Origin: Roseateles sp. SL47 | GTDB taxonomy: Bacteria; Pseudomonadota; Gammaproteobacteria; Burkholderiales; Burkholderiaceae_C | Direction of reading: 5' to 3' | Length of the DNA stretch: 64,000 nucleotides | Assembly (NCBI RefSeq): GCF_026625885.1 | Contig: NZ_CP113068.1 | Span: forward strand, 5,828,001-5,892,000 | Part shown: positions 18,907 through 29,639 of the stretch, piece after piece | How positions within the stretch are numbered: position 1 is the first letter of the stretch | How the letters are laid out: each line of letters begins with the position of its first letter | The notes under the pieces: generated by a model | What the model was told of the DNA's origin: nothing | Databases searched by the model: none | The model's input: only the letters and a program-made list of their open reading frames with translations | Program-made: the position numbers and the translations under genes

Positions 18907-19674
18907 ATGAAATCCAAGGAGCTGCAGACCCCCGCCATCCAGGTACTGGAACGGATGTTCTCCCTGCTGGACGTCCTGGCCCAGCATCAAGATCCCGTGT
19001 CGCTGAAGATCATCAGCGAGACCACCGGGCTGCATCCCTCCACCGCGCACCGCATCCTGAATGACCTGGCCCTGGGTCGATTCGTGGACCGTCCCGAGGC
19101 GGGCAGCTACCGGCTTGGCATGCGCTTGCTGGAATTGGGCAATCTGGTGAAGGCTCGTCTGGACGTGCGAGAAGCCGCCATCGGCCCAATGCGCGAGCTG
19201 CACAAGCTGACGCATCAACCGGTGAACCTGTCGGTGCGCCAGGGCGATGAGATCGTCTACATCGAACGCACGTACAGCGAGCGGTCCGGCATGCAGGTGG
19301 TGCGGGCGGTGGGCGGGCGCGCCCCGCTGCACCTGACCTCGGTCGGCAAGCTCTTCCTGGCCAGTGATGATCCGCAGCGGGTGCGCGCTTATGCCACCCG
19401 CACCGGCCTGAGCGGCCACACCCGCAACAGCCTGACCGATGTGGCCCTGCTGGAACGGGAAATGGCGCTGGTGCGCCAGCGTGGCGTAGCCCGGGACGAC
19501 GAAGAGCTGGAGCTGGGCGTGCGTTGCATGGCCGCCGGCATCTATGACGACCAGGGCAAGCTGGTGGCGGGGCTGTCGATCTCCGCACCGGCCGACCGGC
19601 TGGAAGAAAGCTGGCTGCCGCGCTTGAAGGAAACGGCGGCCCGCATCTCGTCCGCGCTGGGCTTCAGGGGCTGA
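18907..19674 (+). CDS. IclR-family transcriptional regulator
   Basis: 255 residues from the ATG at 18907. The winged helix-turn-helix occupies residues 10-75 (LKIISETTGLHPSTAHRILNDL), followed by the IclR effector domain with the typical RAPLHLTSVGKLFLA segment. IclR proteins respond to small metabolites, often aromatic or carboxylic acids. It is 141 bp after hpnE on the same strand and not clearly linked in function to it. Target genes unknown. Confidence 0.9.
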   Translation: MKSKELQTPAIQVLERMFSLLDVLAQHQDPVSLKIISETTGLHPSTAHRILNDLALGRFVDRPEAGSYRLGMRLLELGNLVKARLDVREAAIGPMRELHKLTHQPVNLSVRQGDEIVYIERTYSERSGMQVVRAVGGRAPLHLTSVGKLFLASDDPQRVRAYATRTGLSGHTRNSLTDVALLEREMALVRQRGVARDDEELELGVRCMAAGIYDDQGKLVAGLSISAPADRLEESWLPRLKETAARISSALGFRG

Positions 19675-19893
19675 TCAGCCCGGCACCACCCCACCCGCAT
19701 CGAGAGCAGGCGGCCGCAACAGGTCGGCATCCACCCCCATGATCTCGCTGGCGCGCTCGACGGCCTGCCACAGGTCGGTGGGCATCTGCAGGATGGCCTC
19801 GGGCGAATCCGCTTCGGCAATCCAGTCGCCAATCTGTTGATGCTGCTCAGGGGTCAGCAGGTCCAGACTCAGCATTTCATCAATGGTTTTCAT
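19675..19893 (-). CDS. Small acidic protein of unknown function
   Basis: 72 residues starting MKTIDEMLSLDLLTPEQHQQ, with an AGGAG ribosome binding site six bases before the ATG at 19893, which supports real translation. Mostly helical and acidic, no membrane segment and no motif I recognise. Its last codons abut the IclR gene end to end. It lies downstream of pbpG on the same strand but beyond a terminator, so it is probably transcribed separately. Confidence 0.65.
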   Translation of the reverse strand: MKTIDEMLSLDLLTPEQHQQIGDWIAEADSPEAILQMPTDLWQAVERASEIMGVDADLLRPPALDAGGVVPG

Positions 19894-19974
19894 GGTGACT
19901 CCTGTGAATCTGGTGGGACCGGTGAATGTGGGGGCAGCGGAAGCAAGGCGCATCCCTGCCGGTGTGGCCGTTGA

Positions 19975-20000
19975 AACAACAAAGCGGGCCGAGGCCCGCT
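19975..20000 (-). terminator. Intrinsic terminator after pbpG
   Basis: AGCGGGCC (19983-19990) and GGCCCGCT (19993-20000) pair around a 2-nt centre; on the minus strand TTGTTGTTT follows. It is 65 bp beyond the pbpG stop. Confidence 0.7.
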
Positions 20001-20064
20001 AGGTGACAAGAACATCTGACAGCAGCGCTGAGGCGGCACCCGGGCGTCAGCGCCGGGCGTGGCA

Positions 20065-21159
20065 TCACTTGACGCTGGGGGTGGCGGCCACCGCAGCCGC
20101 TGTTGCGGCCGTGGCCGGAAGCGCAGTCACGGCCGTCGCTGGGCCGGTGATGGGTGAACTGGCGCCCATCAGCCACTTGCGCACCCGCTCGGCATCCCCA
20201 ATGCGGGAATACTTGCCGGCCGAATCCAGGAACACCATGATCAGCTTGCGGCCAGCCATCTGGGCCTGCATCACCAGGCATTGACCCGCTTCATTGATGA
20301 AGCCGGTCTTCTGCAGGCCGATGTCCCAATCCGCCTTCTTCACCAGGCCATTGGTCGTGCCAAAGCGCACCTGGCGGCGGCCCAGGGCCACGGTGTATTC
20401 GGGGGAGGTGGAGAGTTCGCGAATCAGCGGGAATTGATGCGCCATCTTGACCAGCACCGCCAGATCCCGGGCGCTGGATTGATTGCGGCTGGACAGGCCC
20501 GTGGGCTCCACATAGTGCGTGTCCGCCATGCCCAGCAGTTGGGCCTTGGTGTTCATCGCCGCGACAAAGGTTTCCAAACCGCCCGGATAGTTGCGCCCAA
20601 GCGCATGGGCCGCACGGTTTTCGGACGACATCAGCGCCAGATGCAGCAACTCACCCCGAGTGAGCGTGGTGCCGACGGCCAGACGGGAGCTGGTGAACTT
20701 CTCCGTGTCCTTGTCGTCGTCGGTGATGGTGATCTTTTCGTCCAGGTCCTGCTTGGCCTCCACCACCAGCAGCGCCGTCATCAGCTTGGTGATGGACGCA
20801 ATGGGGAGGACCGCCTGAGGGTTCTTGGAGAACAGGACTTCGTTGGTGTCCTGGTCCAGCACCAGCGCCACGCTGGACTTCAGGTCCAGCGGATCTTCGG
20901 TGTCGTGCAGGCCATACATCTGGCCGAACGAAGGTTTGGGCGGCACCACCGCGACCTCACGGGCCGCTGCGCGTGCCGCCACCTTGCGCGGCGAACGCGG
21001 CGCAGGTTTGGCCTTGCGCACGGACGTGCTCTTGGTCTTGGCTTTGGAGGTGGTGGCCGCTTGTGCCGACTGGACCGGCAGCAAAGTGACGCAGGTACCC
21101 GCCAGCAGTAGCACTCCGCTCAGCGCGGCACCAGACAGCAATGTCGCTATGGTCTTCAA
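20065..21159 (-). CDS. pbpG: D-alanyl-D-alanine endopeptidase (PBP7-like)
   Basis: 364 residues. Signal peptide of about 35 residues ending AQA, then a basic Lys/Arg/Ala-rich linker to residue 75, then the S11 peptidase domain with SITK (121-124), SEN (178-180) and KTG (283-285), the three penicillin-binding motifs. Cleaves D-Ala-meso-DAP cross-links in the periplasm during wall remodelling. The C-terminal 25 residues are Ala/Thr/Val-rich and not part of the domain. No carboxy-terminal amphipathic anchor is apparent, consistent with PBP7 rather than DacA/DacC. Confidence 0.92.
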   Translation of the reverse strand: MKTIATLLSGAALSGVLLLAGTCVTLLPVQSAQAATTSKAKTKSTSVRKAKPAPRSPRKVAARAAAREVAVVPPKPSFGQMYGLHDTEDPLDLKSSVALVLDQDTNEVLFSKNPQAVLPIASITKLMTALLVVEAKQDLDEKITITDDDKDTEKFTSSRLAVGTTLTRGELLHLALMSSENRAAHALGRNYPGGLETFVAAMNTKAQLLGMADTHYVEPTGLSSRNQSSARDLAVLVKMAHQFPLIRELSTSPEYTVALGRRQVRFGTTNGLVKKADWDIGLQKTGFINEAGQCLVMQAQMAGRKLIMVFLDSAGKYSRIGDAERVRKWLMGASSPITGPATAVTALPATAATAAAVAATPSVK

Positions 21160-21260
21160 TCGGGTCCCCAGTCAGTCGGGCCTGAGTTTAGAGGATCGCA
21201 GAAAGACCGGCAAGATCAAGGACTTAGTTCACGCTTTTAAAGTGAATATTCCTCGCCCTT

Positions 21261-22805
21261 TCAGCCCTGGGCCGCGACCCGTTCCGTCCTGCTTTGCAAC
21301 TTGTTCAACGCGCTCAAATATGCTTTTGCGGAGGCAACGACGATATCGGGATCTGCCCCGACCCCGTTCACCACTCGCCCGGCGTGTTGCAAACGCACCG
21401 TGACTTCACCCTGCGATTCTGTGCTCCCGCTGGTGATGGCGTTCACCGAATACAGCAGCAATTCGGCACCACTTTGCACTTGGGTCTCGATCGCTCTGAG
21501 AACCGCGTCCACCGGGCCGTTGCCGTCGCTCTCGGTGCGCACTTCGGTGTCGCCGTCAGAGAACACGACCTGGGCGTGCGGACGCTCCCCGGTTTCGGAG
21601 CGTTGGGACAGGGCCACCAGCCGGTAGTGCTCATGCTCCTGGGCGGCGGATTCATCCATCACCAGCGCCAGGATGTCCTCGTCAAAAATCTCGGCCTTGC
21701 GGTCGGCCAGGTCCTTGAAGCGCTGGAAGGCGGCATTGATCTCGGCTTCCGACGCCAGCTGCACGCCCAGTTCCTGCAGACGCTGCTTAAAGGCATTGCG
21801 GCCCGACAACTTGCCCAGCACGATCTTGTTGGCGGCCCACCCCACGTCTTCCGCGCGCATGATTTCGTAGGTGTCGCGAGCCTTCAGCACGCCGTCCTGG
21901 TGGATGCCCGAGGCATGGGCAAAGGCGTTGGCCCCCACCACCGCCTTGTTGGGCTGCACCACAAAACCGGTGGTCTGGGACACCATGCGCGAGGCCGGCA
22001 CGATCTGCGACGGGTCCACCCGCACGTCCAGCCCGAAGTAGTCACGGCGGGTCTTGACCGCCATCACCACCTCTTCCAACGAACAATTGCCGGCCCGCTC
22101 ACCCAGGCCATTGATGGTGCATTCCACCTGGCGCGCACCCCCGATCTTCACACCGGCCAGGGAATTGGCCACCGCCATGCCGAGATCGTTGTGGCAGTGC
22201 ACGCTCCAGATCGCCTGGTCGGAATTCGGCACCCGCTCACGCAGTTCCTTGATGAAACTGCCATAGAGCTCCGGAATGGCATAACCGACGGTGTCCGGTA
22301 TGTTGATGGTGCGGGCGCCCTCGCGGATGACCGCTTCCACCACCCGCGCCAGGAATTCCGGGTCGGAGCGGTAGCCGTCCTCCGGGGAGAACTCGATGTC
22401 ATCGGTCAGGTTGCGGGCGAAGCGCACCGCCTGAATTGCCTGCTCCAGCACCTGGTCCCGGGTCATGCGCAGCTTCTTCTCCATGTGGAGCTCGCTGGTG
22501 GCGATGAAGGTGTGGATGCGGGACCGGGCCGCCCCCGTCAGGGCTTCGGCGGCGCGGCCGATGTCGCGGTCGTTCGCACGTGCCAGCGAACACACGGTGC
22601 TGTCGCGGATGGCTTCGGCGATGGCCTTGACCGCCTCGAAGTCGCCCTGGCTGGCTGCCGCAAAGCCCGCCTCGATCACGTCCACCTTCAATCGCTCCAA
22701 TTGCCGCGCGATACGCAGCTTTTCGTCCTTGGTCATGGACGCTCCGGGGGATTGTTCACCGTCGCGCAGGGTGGTGTCGAAGATGATCAATTGCGATGAA
22801 GACAT
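21261..22805 (-). CDS. leuA: 2-Isopropylmalate synthase, standard bacterial type
   Basis: 514 residues, the length of the Escherichia coli-type enzyme. The TIM-barrel DRE-metallolyase domain opens with [13 protein letters not shown], has the metal-binding HCHNDLG, and is followed by the leucine-sensing regulatory domain in the last 130 residues. Condenses acetyl-CoA with 2-oxoisovalerate, the first committed step of leucine synthesis. It lies 58 bp downstream of a second leuA of a different type and on the same strand, so both may be under the leucine attenuator at 24599-24766. Confidence 0.96.
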   Translation of the reverse strand: MSSSQLIIFDTTLRDGEQSPGASMTKDEKLRIARQLERLKVDVIEAGFAAASQGDFEAVKAIAEAIRDSTVCSLARANDRDIGRAAEALTGAARSRIHTFIATSELHMEKKLRMTRDQVLEQAIQAVRFARNLTDDIEFSPEDGYRSDPEFLARVVEAVIREGARTINIPDTVGYAIPELYGSFIKELRERVPNSDQAIWSVHCHNDLGMAVANSLAGVKIGGARQVECTINGLGERAGNCSLEEVVMAVKTRRDYFGLDVRVDPSQIVPASRMVSQTTGFVVQPNKAVVGANAFAHASGIHQDGVLKARDTYEIMRAEDVGWAANKIVLGKLSGRNAFKQRLQELGVQLASEAEINAAFQRFKDLADRKAEIFDEDILALVMDESAAQEHEHYRLVALSQRSETGERPHAQVVFSDGDTEVRTESDGNGPVDAVLRAIETQVQSGAELLLYSVNAITSGSTESQGEVTVRLQHAGRVVNGVGADPDIVVASAKAYLSALNKLQSRTERVAAQG

Positions 22806-22863
22806 GGTCGGGCTTCCTTCAAACGGTGGCGGGGTCGAGGCGGACGGCAGACAGGCGGATCGA

Positions 22864-24549
22864 TCAGGCTGCTTGCAGGCGGACCAGCTTCAGCAGCCCC
22901 CGCTGCGCCGCCCGGCGCAGACCGGACACGATGGCCTTGAGGGAGGCCGATGCGATGTTGCTGTCCATGCCCACACCGAACAGGGTGGCTTCGCCCACAC
23001 GCAGTTCCAGGTAGGCCACCGCCTGCGCGTCGGCGCCGCTGCCCAAAGCATGCTCATGGTAGTCCAGCACCCGCACCTGGGTCTGCAACACACGGTTCAG
23101 GCCCTCGACAAACGCGTCGATCGGGCCCTTGCCCTGCCCTTCCACCTTGACCATGCGCACACACAGGTCGGCCTGCGCCGTGACGCGGGTCTGTCCGTCT
23201 TCGGTGATGCCGATCTGCGGCTGCAGCGCGGGTGCCTGCTTGACGCCGTATTCGCGGTCGAAGATCTGCCAGAGGTCGGCGGCACCCAGCTCCTTGCCAT
23301 GGGTGTCCATCACCTGCTGCACGATCTGGCTGAACTCGATCTGCAGGCGGCGTGGCAGCTCGATGCCGTATTCCGTCTCCAGGAGATAGGAAATGCCGCC
23401 CTTGCCGGATTGGCTGTTCACCCGGATCACGGCTTCGTAGCTGCGGCCCAGGTCCTTCGGATCGACCGGCAGATACGGGATTTCCCAGAGATCGCCGTCC
23501 TTGCGGGCCGAGAAGGCCTTCTTGATGGCGTCCTGGTGTGAACCGGAGAACGAGGTGTAGACCAGCTCGCCCACATAGGGATGACGCGGATGCACCGGCA
23601 GCTGATTGCAATGCTCGACGCAGCGACGGACGTCATCGATGTCGGAGAAATCCAGGCCCGGGTGAATGCCCTGGGTGTAGAGATTCAGCGCCACATTCAC
23701 CAGGTCCAGATTGCCGGTGCGCTCGCCGTTGCCAAAGAGGCAGCCTTCCACCCGGTCTGCGCCGGCCATCAGGGCCAGTTCGGCAGCGGCGGTCCCGGTG
23801 CCGCGATCATTGTGGGGATGGACCGACAGAATCACGCTGTCGCGCCGCTCGATGTTGCGGACCATCCACTCCACCATATCGGCAAAGCAATTGGGTGTGG
23901 CGTTCTCCACGGTGGTGGGCAGGTTGATGATCACCTTGCGGTCCGGCGTGGCCCCCCAGGCTTCGGTCACCGCATCCACCACCCGTTTGGAAAAGGCCAG
24001 CTCGGTGTTGGAGAACATCTCCGGCGAATATTCATAACCGAACTCGGTCTCTGGATGGGCGTCCACCAGCGCGCGGATGATGCGGGTGTGGGTGACCGCC
24101 AGATCAACGATCTGGTCCTCGTCCATGCCCAGCACCACACGGCGCATCACGGGTGCCACCGCGTTGTAGAGGTGGACCACCGCCCGCTTGGCGCCCTGCA
24201 GCGACTCGAAGGTCCGCTCGATCAGCGGCTGGCGTGCCTGCGTCAGCACCTGGATGGTGACGTCATCGGGGATATGCCCCTCCTCGATCAGCAGGCGGAC
24301 GAAATCGAAATCGGTCTGGGAGGCGGACGGGAAACCCACCTCGATCTCCTTGAAGCCGATGCGCACCAGCATCTGGAACATCCGCAGCTTGCGCTCCGGG
24401 TCCATCGGTTCGATCAGGGCCTGATTGCCATCCCGCAGGTCGGTACTCAGCCACAGGGGCGCCCGCGTGATCTGCACACCGGGCCAGCGGCGGTCCGGGA
24501 GTTGGATGGGGGCGAAGGCTCGGTACTTGAGGTGCGGTTGCTTCAACAT
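22864..24549 (-). CDS. leuA: 2-Isopropylmalate synthase, long (fungal/actinobacterial) type
   Basis: 561 residues from the ATG at 24549, which has AGGA in good position; an in-frame ATG at 24600 lies inside the attenuator hairpin and is unlikely. The catalytic barrel begins [17 protein letters not shown], the hallmark of the long type found in yeast and mycobacteria, and has [11 protein letters not shown] for metal binding; a C-terminal allosteric domain follows. It does the same reaction as the neighbouring short-type gene. A leader peptide rich in leucine codons and a hairpin precede it. Confidence 0.93.
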   Translation of the reverse strand: MLKQPHLKYRAFAPIQLPDRRWPGVQITRAPLWLSTDLRDGNQALIEPMDPERKLRMFQMLVRIGFKEIEVGFPSASQTDFDFVRLLIEEGHIPDDVTIQVLTQARQPLIERTFESLQGAKRAVVHLYNAVAPVMRRVVLGMDEDQIVDLAVTHTRIIRALVDAHPETEFGYEYSPEMFSNTELAFSKRVVDAVTEAWGATPDRKVIINLPTTVENATPNCFADMVEWMVRNIERRDSVILSVHPHNDRGTGTAAAELALMAGADRVEGCLFGNGERTGNLDLVNVALNLYTQGIHPGLDFSDIDDVRRCVEHCNQLPVHPRHPYVGELVYTSFSGSHQDAIKKAFSARKDGDLWEIPYLPVDPKDLGRSYEAVIRVNSQSGKGGISYLLETEYGIELPRRLQIEFSQIVQQVMDTHGKELGAADLWQIFDREYGVKQAPALQPQIGITEDGQTRVTAQADLCVRMVKVEGQGKGPIDAFVEGLNRVLQTQVRVLDYHEHALGSGADAQAVAYLELRVGEATLFGVGMDSNIASASLKAIVSGLRRAAQRGLLKLVRLQAA

Positions 24550-24589
24550 GGGCGTTCCTGGGGGTTCAGGTTCGCAACTCGCAGCCTTG

Positions 24590-24630
24590 GAAATGAACAA
24601 CGGCCCGCTGCGGGTTGCATTCGGGCCGTT
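24590..24630 (-). terminator. Attenuator terminator of the leu operon
   Basis: AACGGCCCG and CGGGCCGTT (24599-24607 and 24622-24630) form a nine-pair stem with a 14-nt loop, about 50 nt before the long-type leuA ATG; GTTCATTT follows on the minus strand, a modest T-tract. CGGGTT near the end of the leader peptide gene is complementary to AACCCG within the loop (24611-24616), giving a possible competing structure. Confidence 0.6.
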
Positions 24631-24671
24631 GATCTGAGGGAGACGTCTGGTGGTGCAGGGACGTGCGCGAT

Positions 24672-24728
24672 CTAGCGAACCCGGGGGTCGCCTAGTAGTA
24701 GCAGCGCAATGTGTGCAGGGAACGTCAT
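24672..24728 (-). CDS. leuL: leu operon leader peptide with four Leu codons in a row
   Basis: An 18-codon frame encoding [18 protein letters not shown], with the consecutive codons CTG CTA CTA CTA. CTA is a rare leucine codon in GC-rich genomes, which would make translation a sensitive gauge of charged tRNA-Leu. It ends 42 nt before the attenuator hairpin. The transcript appears to begin only one or two bases before the ATG and I see no ribosome binding site, so it may be translated as a leaderless message. Function is inferred from the layout. Confidence 0.75.
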   Translation of the reverse strand: MTFPAHIALLLLGDPRVR

Positions 24729-24736
24729 AGCTATTG

Positions 24737-24766
24737 AATATAGGGGCCGGGATGCCGGTCCGTCAA
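24737..24766 (-). promoter_or_regulatory. Promoter of the leu attenuator and leuA genes
   Basis: -35 TTGACG (24761-24766) and -10 TATATT (24737-24742) with an 18-bp spacer, both near consensus. The expected start site is about 24730, directly in front of the leader ATG at 24728. Confidence 0.75.
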
Positions 24767-24822
24767 CGCCGCAAACCGGCGTTTGGGCAGATTCACGTCA
24801 CGGCGCGCCCGTTTTGCCTTCG

Positions 24823-25677
24823 TCAGCGATGAAGGCCGGCTTCATCCGGCTCATCGGTGGAGGTGGCAATCACGCTGACCGGTTTGCCCTTGGCGCGTTT
24901 GACGGCGTAGACCACATAGCCGGACACCCCATACAGGCAGAAGACGGCGAACAGCACCGACGGTGGATGGATATTGATCACGGCGATGGCCAGGGCGATG
25001 GCCACGATCACGATGAACGGCACCGAGCGCTTGAAGCTGATGTCCTTGAAGCTGTAGAAGGGGGCGTTGGTGACCATGGTGAGGCCGGCGTACACGGTGA
25101 AGCCGAAGGCCACCCAGGCGAGCACCGGGTCTTGGTACACCAGCTTGTAGCCGGCGTCGTCCATCACCCAGATAAAACCGACCACCAGGGCGGCGGCGGC
25201 GGGGCTGGGCACGCCCTGGAAGAAGCGGCGATCGACCACAGCCAGGTTGGTATTGAAGCGAGCCAGGCGCAGGGCGGCGCCGGCGATATAGACGAAAGCG
25301 GCGAACCAACCCCACTTGCCCAGGCCTTGCAGGGCCCAGGAATACATGATGAGGGCGGGGGCGGCGCCAAACGACACCATATCGGAGAGGCTGTCCATCT
25401 GCTCGCCGAAGGTACTTTGGGTATGGGTCATCCGGGCGACGCGCCCGTCGAGGCTATCCAGCACCATGGCGGCAAAGATGCCGTAAGCCGACTGCTCAAA
25501 CCGACCACTGATGGCCATCACGATGGCATAGAACCCGCTAAACAGGGCAGCCAGCGTAAACAGATTGGGCAGGATATAGATGCCTTTGCGGCGGCGACGC
25601 GGCAGCTCGAGGACATCGGCATCAGCCTCCTCGTCCTCGTCCAACAGAGCTGCGTTCTTGTTCTGCGATGCATTCAT
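24823..25677 (-). CDS. pssA: CDP-diacylglycerol-serine O-phosphatidyltransferase
   Basis: 284 residues. Integral membrane enzyme with the CDP-alcohol phosphotransferase motif DG-x2-AR-x8-G-x3-D-x3-D visible as DGRVAR...GEQMDSLSD around residue 78-100, then several transmembrane segments. Makes phosphatidylserine, the precursor of phosphatidylethanolamine, in the inner membrane. An acidic cytoplasmic stretch and an RRRRK patch precede the first membrane segment. It lies between ilvC and the leu genes on the same strand, an order common in Burkholderiales. Confidence 0.94.
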   Translation of the reverse strand: MNASQNKNAALLDEDEEADADVLELPRRRRKGIYILPNLFTLAALFSGFYAIVMAISGRFEQSAYGIFAAMVLDSLDGRVARMTHTQSTFGEQMDSLSDMVSFGAAPALIMYSWALQGLGKWGWFAAFVYIAGAALRLARFNTNLAVVDRRFFQGVPSPAAAALVVGFIWVMDDAGYKLVYQDPVLAWVAFGFTVYAGLTMVTNAPFYSFKDISFKRSVPFIVIVAIALAIAVINIHPPSVLFAVFCLYGVSGYVVYAVKRAKGKPVSVIATSTDEPDEAGLHR

Positions 25678-25849
25678 GGGGCGGGAGGATACCTCAGCCC
25701 CCTCATGGAAAAGCCGCCCGTAGCACTGCCACGCGCGGCTTTTGACCGAGGTTACACCCCCGAAACAACACCACCCCCACCTTTCCTCCCTTTGCAGCCA
25801 GCGCGCAGTTCCACGCCGCGCCAGCCGGCGTTCCTCCAGCGGAGACCGT

Positions 25850-25918
25850 GGACCGGCTTTGCCGGCCCACCGGTCTCGCCCCCCTGGGGGGGCCGACGAA
25901 GTCGGTAGGGGGGGGCCC
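25850..25918. repeat. GC-rich inverted repeats between ilvC and pssA
   Basis: Contains several nested palindromes: CCGGC-TTT-GCCGG, a run of Cs facing a run of Gs, and CCGAC-GAAG-TCGG, ending directly at the ilvC stop. It probably folds into strong hairpins that end or stabilise the ilvC transcript. I see only one copy in the window, so whether it is a dispersed family cannot be told here. Confidence 0.5.
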
Positions 25919-26980
<1,062 letters not shown>

Positions 26981-27029
26981 TCAGGAATTAATGGAAGGGA
27001 GGCTGAGTGGATGTCGCTCAGACTGTCAC

Positions 27030-27521
27030 TCAGACGCGAAGAATTCTCTCGCCACGACCGATGCCGCTGGCGCCGGTACGGACCGTCTCCAGAATCGAGG
27101 CACGGTCGATGGCGTCGATGAACGCGTCCAGCTTCGAGGTGTCGCCGGTCAGCTCGATGGTGTAGGTCTTCTCCGTCACATCGATGATGTGGCCGCGGAA
27201 GATGTCGGCGGTGCGCTTCATTTCCTCGCGCTCCTTGCCAACCGCCCTCACCTTGATCAGCATGAGTTCGCGTTCAATGTAGCGGCCTTCGGTCAGGTCC
27301 ACCACCTTCACCACCTCGATCAATCGGTTCAGGTGCTTGGTGATCTGCTCGATCACGTCGTCGCTGCCGCTGGTGACGATGGTCATGCGCGACAGCGAGG
27401 CATCCTCGGTGGCCGCCACGGTGAGGCTCTCGATGTTGTAGCCCCGGGCGGAGAACAGGGCCACCACACGGGACAGCGCCCCGGGCTCGTTCTCGATCAG
27501 CAAAGCAATGATGTGTTTCAT
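27030..27521 (-). CDS. ilvN: Acetolactate synthase small (regulatory) subunit
   Basis: 163 residues, the IlvH/IlvN long form. The ACT domain starts at residue 3 (IIALLIENEPGALSRVVALFSARGYNIESL) and binds valine for feedback inhibition; the C-terminal domain activates the large subunit. It lies 94 bp before ilvC and 224 bp after ilvB on the same strand. Confidence 0.97.
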   Translation of the reverse strand: MKHIIALLIENEPGALSRVVALFSARGYNIESLTVAATEDASLSRMTIVTSGSDDVIEQITKHLNRLIEVVKVVDLTEGRYIERELMLIKVRAVGKEREEMKRTADIFRGHIIDVTEKTYTIELTGDTSKLDAFIDAIDRASILETVRTGASGIGRGERILRV

Positions 27522-27696
27522 GAATCTTGTCCTTCGCGCTCTTCAGACCGGCGGCGGTAACCGACAGCCCTTGGCCACGGGGTCAAAGACAGGGGACAGG
27601 CTCGGTGTTGGTTCCGGGCATCTCCGAGGTTCTTCGGGGGTTTTCGGGGTTCTGCGGGTCGCTCCGCACAGTGAGGGCCTTCGGCTGCGGGTCACC

Positions 27697-27715
27697 GGTC
27701 ACGCGGTAACGTGAC
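27697..27715. other. Short hairpin in the ilvB-ilvN gap
   Basis: GGTCACG and CGTGACC pair around a 6-nt loop. There is no T-tract, so it is more likely an RNA-stability or translation element, or nothing, than a terminator. The rest of the 224-bp gap is G/T-rich with no open frame I trust. Confidence 0.3.
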
Positions 27716-27745
27716 CGACGCTGGCAGCCCCCCGCCCTCGTTGCG

Positions 27746-29554
27746 TCAGAGGTCTTCCGAACCGAGCAGCATTTCCGACAGGCCCTTGCCCGCCTGGACC
27801 ATCGGCCAGACGTTCTCGGTCGGGTCGGTTCGCACGTCCAGGAAGACGGTGCGGTCCTTCAGGCGGATGGCCTCGCGCAGCGCACCTTCCACATCGGACG
27901 GCTTCTCCACCAGCAGACCGACATGCCCATAGGCTTCGGCCAGCTTGACGAAGTCAGGCAGCGCATCCATGTAGCTGTGCGAGTAGCGCTTGCCGTAGTC
28001 CAGCTCCTGCCACTGCCGCACCATGCCGAGGTAGCGGTTGTTCAGCGAGACGACCTTCACAGGCGTCTTGTACTGCTGGCAGGTGGACAGCTCCTGGATG
28101 CACATCTGGATGGAACCTTCGCCGGTGATGCAAAACACATCGGACTCCGGCTTGGCCAACTTGATGCCCATCGCGTAGGGCAGGCCCACACCCATCGTGC
28201 CCAGCCCGCCGGAATTGATCCAGCGACGCGGCTCGTTGAAGCGGTAGAACTGGGCGGCCCACATCTGGTGCTGCCCCACATCGGAGGTGATGTAGGTATC
28301 CCGCTCGCGGGTCAGGTTCCAGAGGGTTTCCAGCACGAACTGCGGCTTGATGACCTCATTGGACTGCTTGTAGGCCAGGCAATCGCGTTTGCGCCAGTCA
28401 TTGATCTGGCTCCACCAGGCATTCAGCGCCTCGGCATCCGGACGCGCCTGCGCTTCCTTGATCTGGGCGATCAGTTCCTGCAGCACATCCTTCACATCGC
28501 CCACGATGGGAATGTCCACCCGCACCCGCTTCGAGATGGAGGACGGATCGATGTCGATGTGGATGATCTTGCGATCCACCGATGCGAAATGCTTGGGATT
28601 ACCGATCACCCGGTCATCAAAACGGGCACCCACGGCCAGCAGCACGTCGCAGTGCTGCATGGTCATGTTGGCTTCGTAGGTGCCGTGCATGCCGGGCATG
28701 CCCAGGAAGCGCGGGTCGGTGCCGGGCATGGCGCCCAGGCCCATCAGGGTGTTGGTGCAGGGATAGCCCACCAGATCGACCAGCTGGCGCAGCTCGGCCG
28801 CGGCTTCACCGAGGATGACGCCGCCACCGGTATAGATATAGGGGCGCTTGGCCGACATCAGCAGTTGCACCGCCTTGCGGATCTGGCCGCTGTGCCCCTT
28901 CTTGACCGGGTTGTAGGAGCGCATCTCCACACGGTCGGGGTAGCTGAAGGCGGCACGCGCCACCGAGACGTCCTTGGGGATGTCCACCACCACCGGGCCG
29001 GGGCGGCCGGTACGGGCGATGTGGAAGGCCTTCTTGAGCGTTGTGGCCAGGTCCCGCACATCCTTCACCAGGAAGTTGTGCTTGACGATGGGCCGGGTGA
29101 TGCCGACGGTGTCACATTCCTGGAAGGCGTCCAGGCCGATGGCCGGCGTGGGCACCTGTCCGGTGATGATCACCATCGGGATGGAATCCATGTAGGCGGT
29201 GGCAATGCCGGTGATGGCATTGGTGACGCCGGGGCCGGAGGTGACCAGGGCCACACCCACTTCGCCAGTGGCGCGCGCATAACCGTCAGCGGCATGCACG
29301 GCTGCCTGCTCATGACGGACCAGCACATGCTGGATGGCGTCTTGCTTGTAAAGCGCGTCGTAGATGTAGAGAACAGCTCCGCCTGGGTAACCCCACAGGT
29401 ACTTCACGCCCTCGGCTTGAAGACTGTGAACCAGGATTTCGGAACCATTCAGCTCCTGGGAACCAGGGCTGGATGATGGGCCGGAAGAAGAATGCGGCTG
29501 TGAGCGAGCTTCCGAGATCGCTGCACGTTTGATGTCCGCGGCAGACATTTCCAT
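27746..29554 (-). CDS. ilvB: Acetolactate synthase large (catalytic) subunit
   Basis: 602 residues from the ATG at 29554, preceded by CAGAGG. ThDP enzyme: N-terminal PYR domain (GVKYLWGYPGGAVLYIYDAL), the catalytic glutamate in VLVRHEQAAVHAADGYA, a central FAD-binding domain, and a C-terminal PP domain with GEGSIQMCIQELSTC and the metal-binding NNRYLGMVRQWQ. Makes acetolactate from two pyruvates. The first 35 residues are a polar, Ser-rich extension. A possible short leader peptide at 29640-29714 precedes it. Confidence 0.97.
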   Translation of the reverse strand: MEMSAADIKRAAISEARSQPHSSSGPSSSPGSQELNGSEILVHSLQAEGVKYLWGYPGGAVLYIYDALYKQDAIQHVLVRHEQAAVHAADGYARATGEVGVALVTSGPGVTNAITGIATAYMDSIPMVIITGQVPTPAIGLDAFQECDTVGITRPIVKHNFLVKDVRDLATTLKKAFHIARTGRPGPVVVDIPKDVSVARAAFSYPDRVEMRSYNPVKKGHSGQIRKAVQLLMSAKRPYIYTGGGVILGEAAAELRQLVDLVGYPCTNTLMGLGAMPGTDPRFLGMPGMHGTYEANMTMQHCDVLLAVGARFDDRVIGNPKHFASVDRKIIHIDIDPSSISKRVRVDIPIVGDVKDVLQELIAQIKEAQARPDAEALNAWWSQINDWRKRDCLAYKQSNEVIKPQFVLETLWNLTRERDTYITSDVGQHQMWAAQFYRFNEPRRWINSGGLGTMGVGLPYAMGIKLAKPESDVFCITGEGSIQMCIQELSTCQQYKTPVKVVSLNNRYLGMVRQWQELDYGKRYSHSYMDALPDFVKLAEAYGHVGLLVEKPSDVEGALREAIRLKDRTVFLDVRTDPTENVWPMVQAGKGLSEMLLGSEDL

Positions 29555-29639
29555 ATGTCGAACCTCTGAGATTTTCTCTGACGAAAAACCATCGGTGCTC
29601 CTCCTCTCACTCTTGTGAAGCGGATTCGGAACGGCGCGG

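Noticed and set aside
29449..29592. Short frame with a strong GGAGGAG site overlapping the ilvB start
   Set aside because: Out of frame with ilvB and without conserved character; kept only as a remark on possible translational control.
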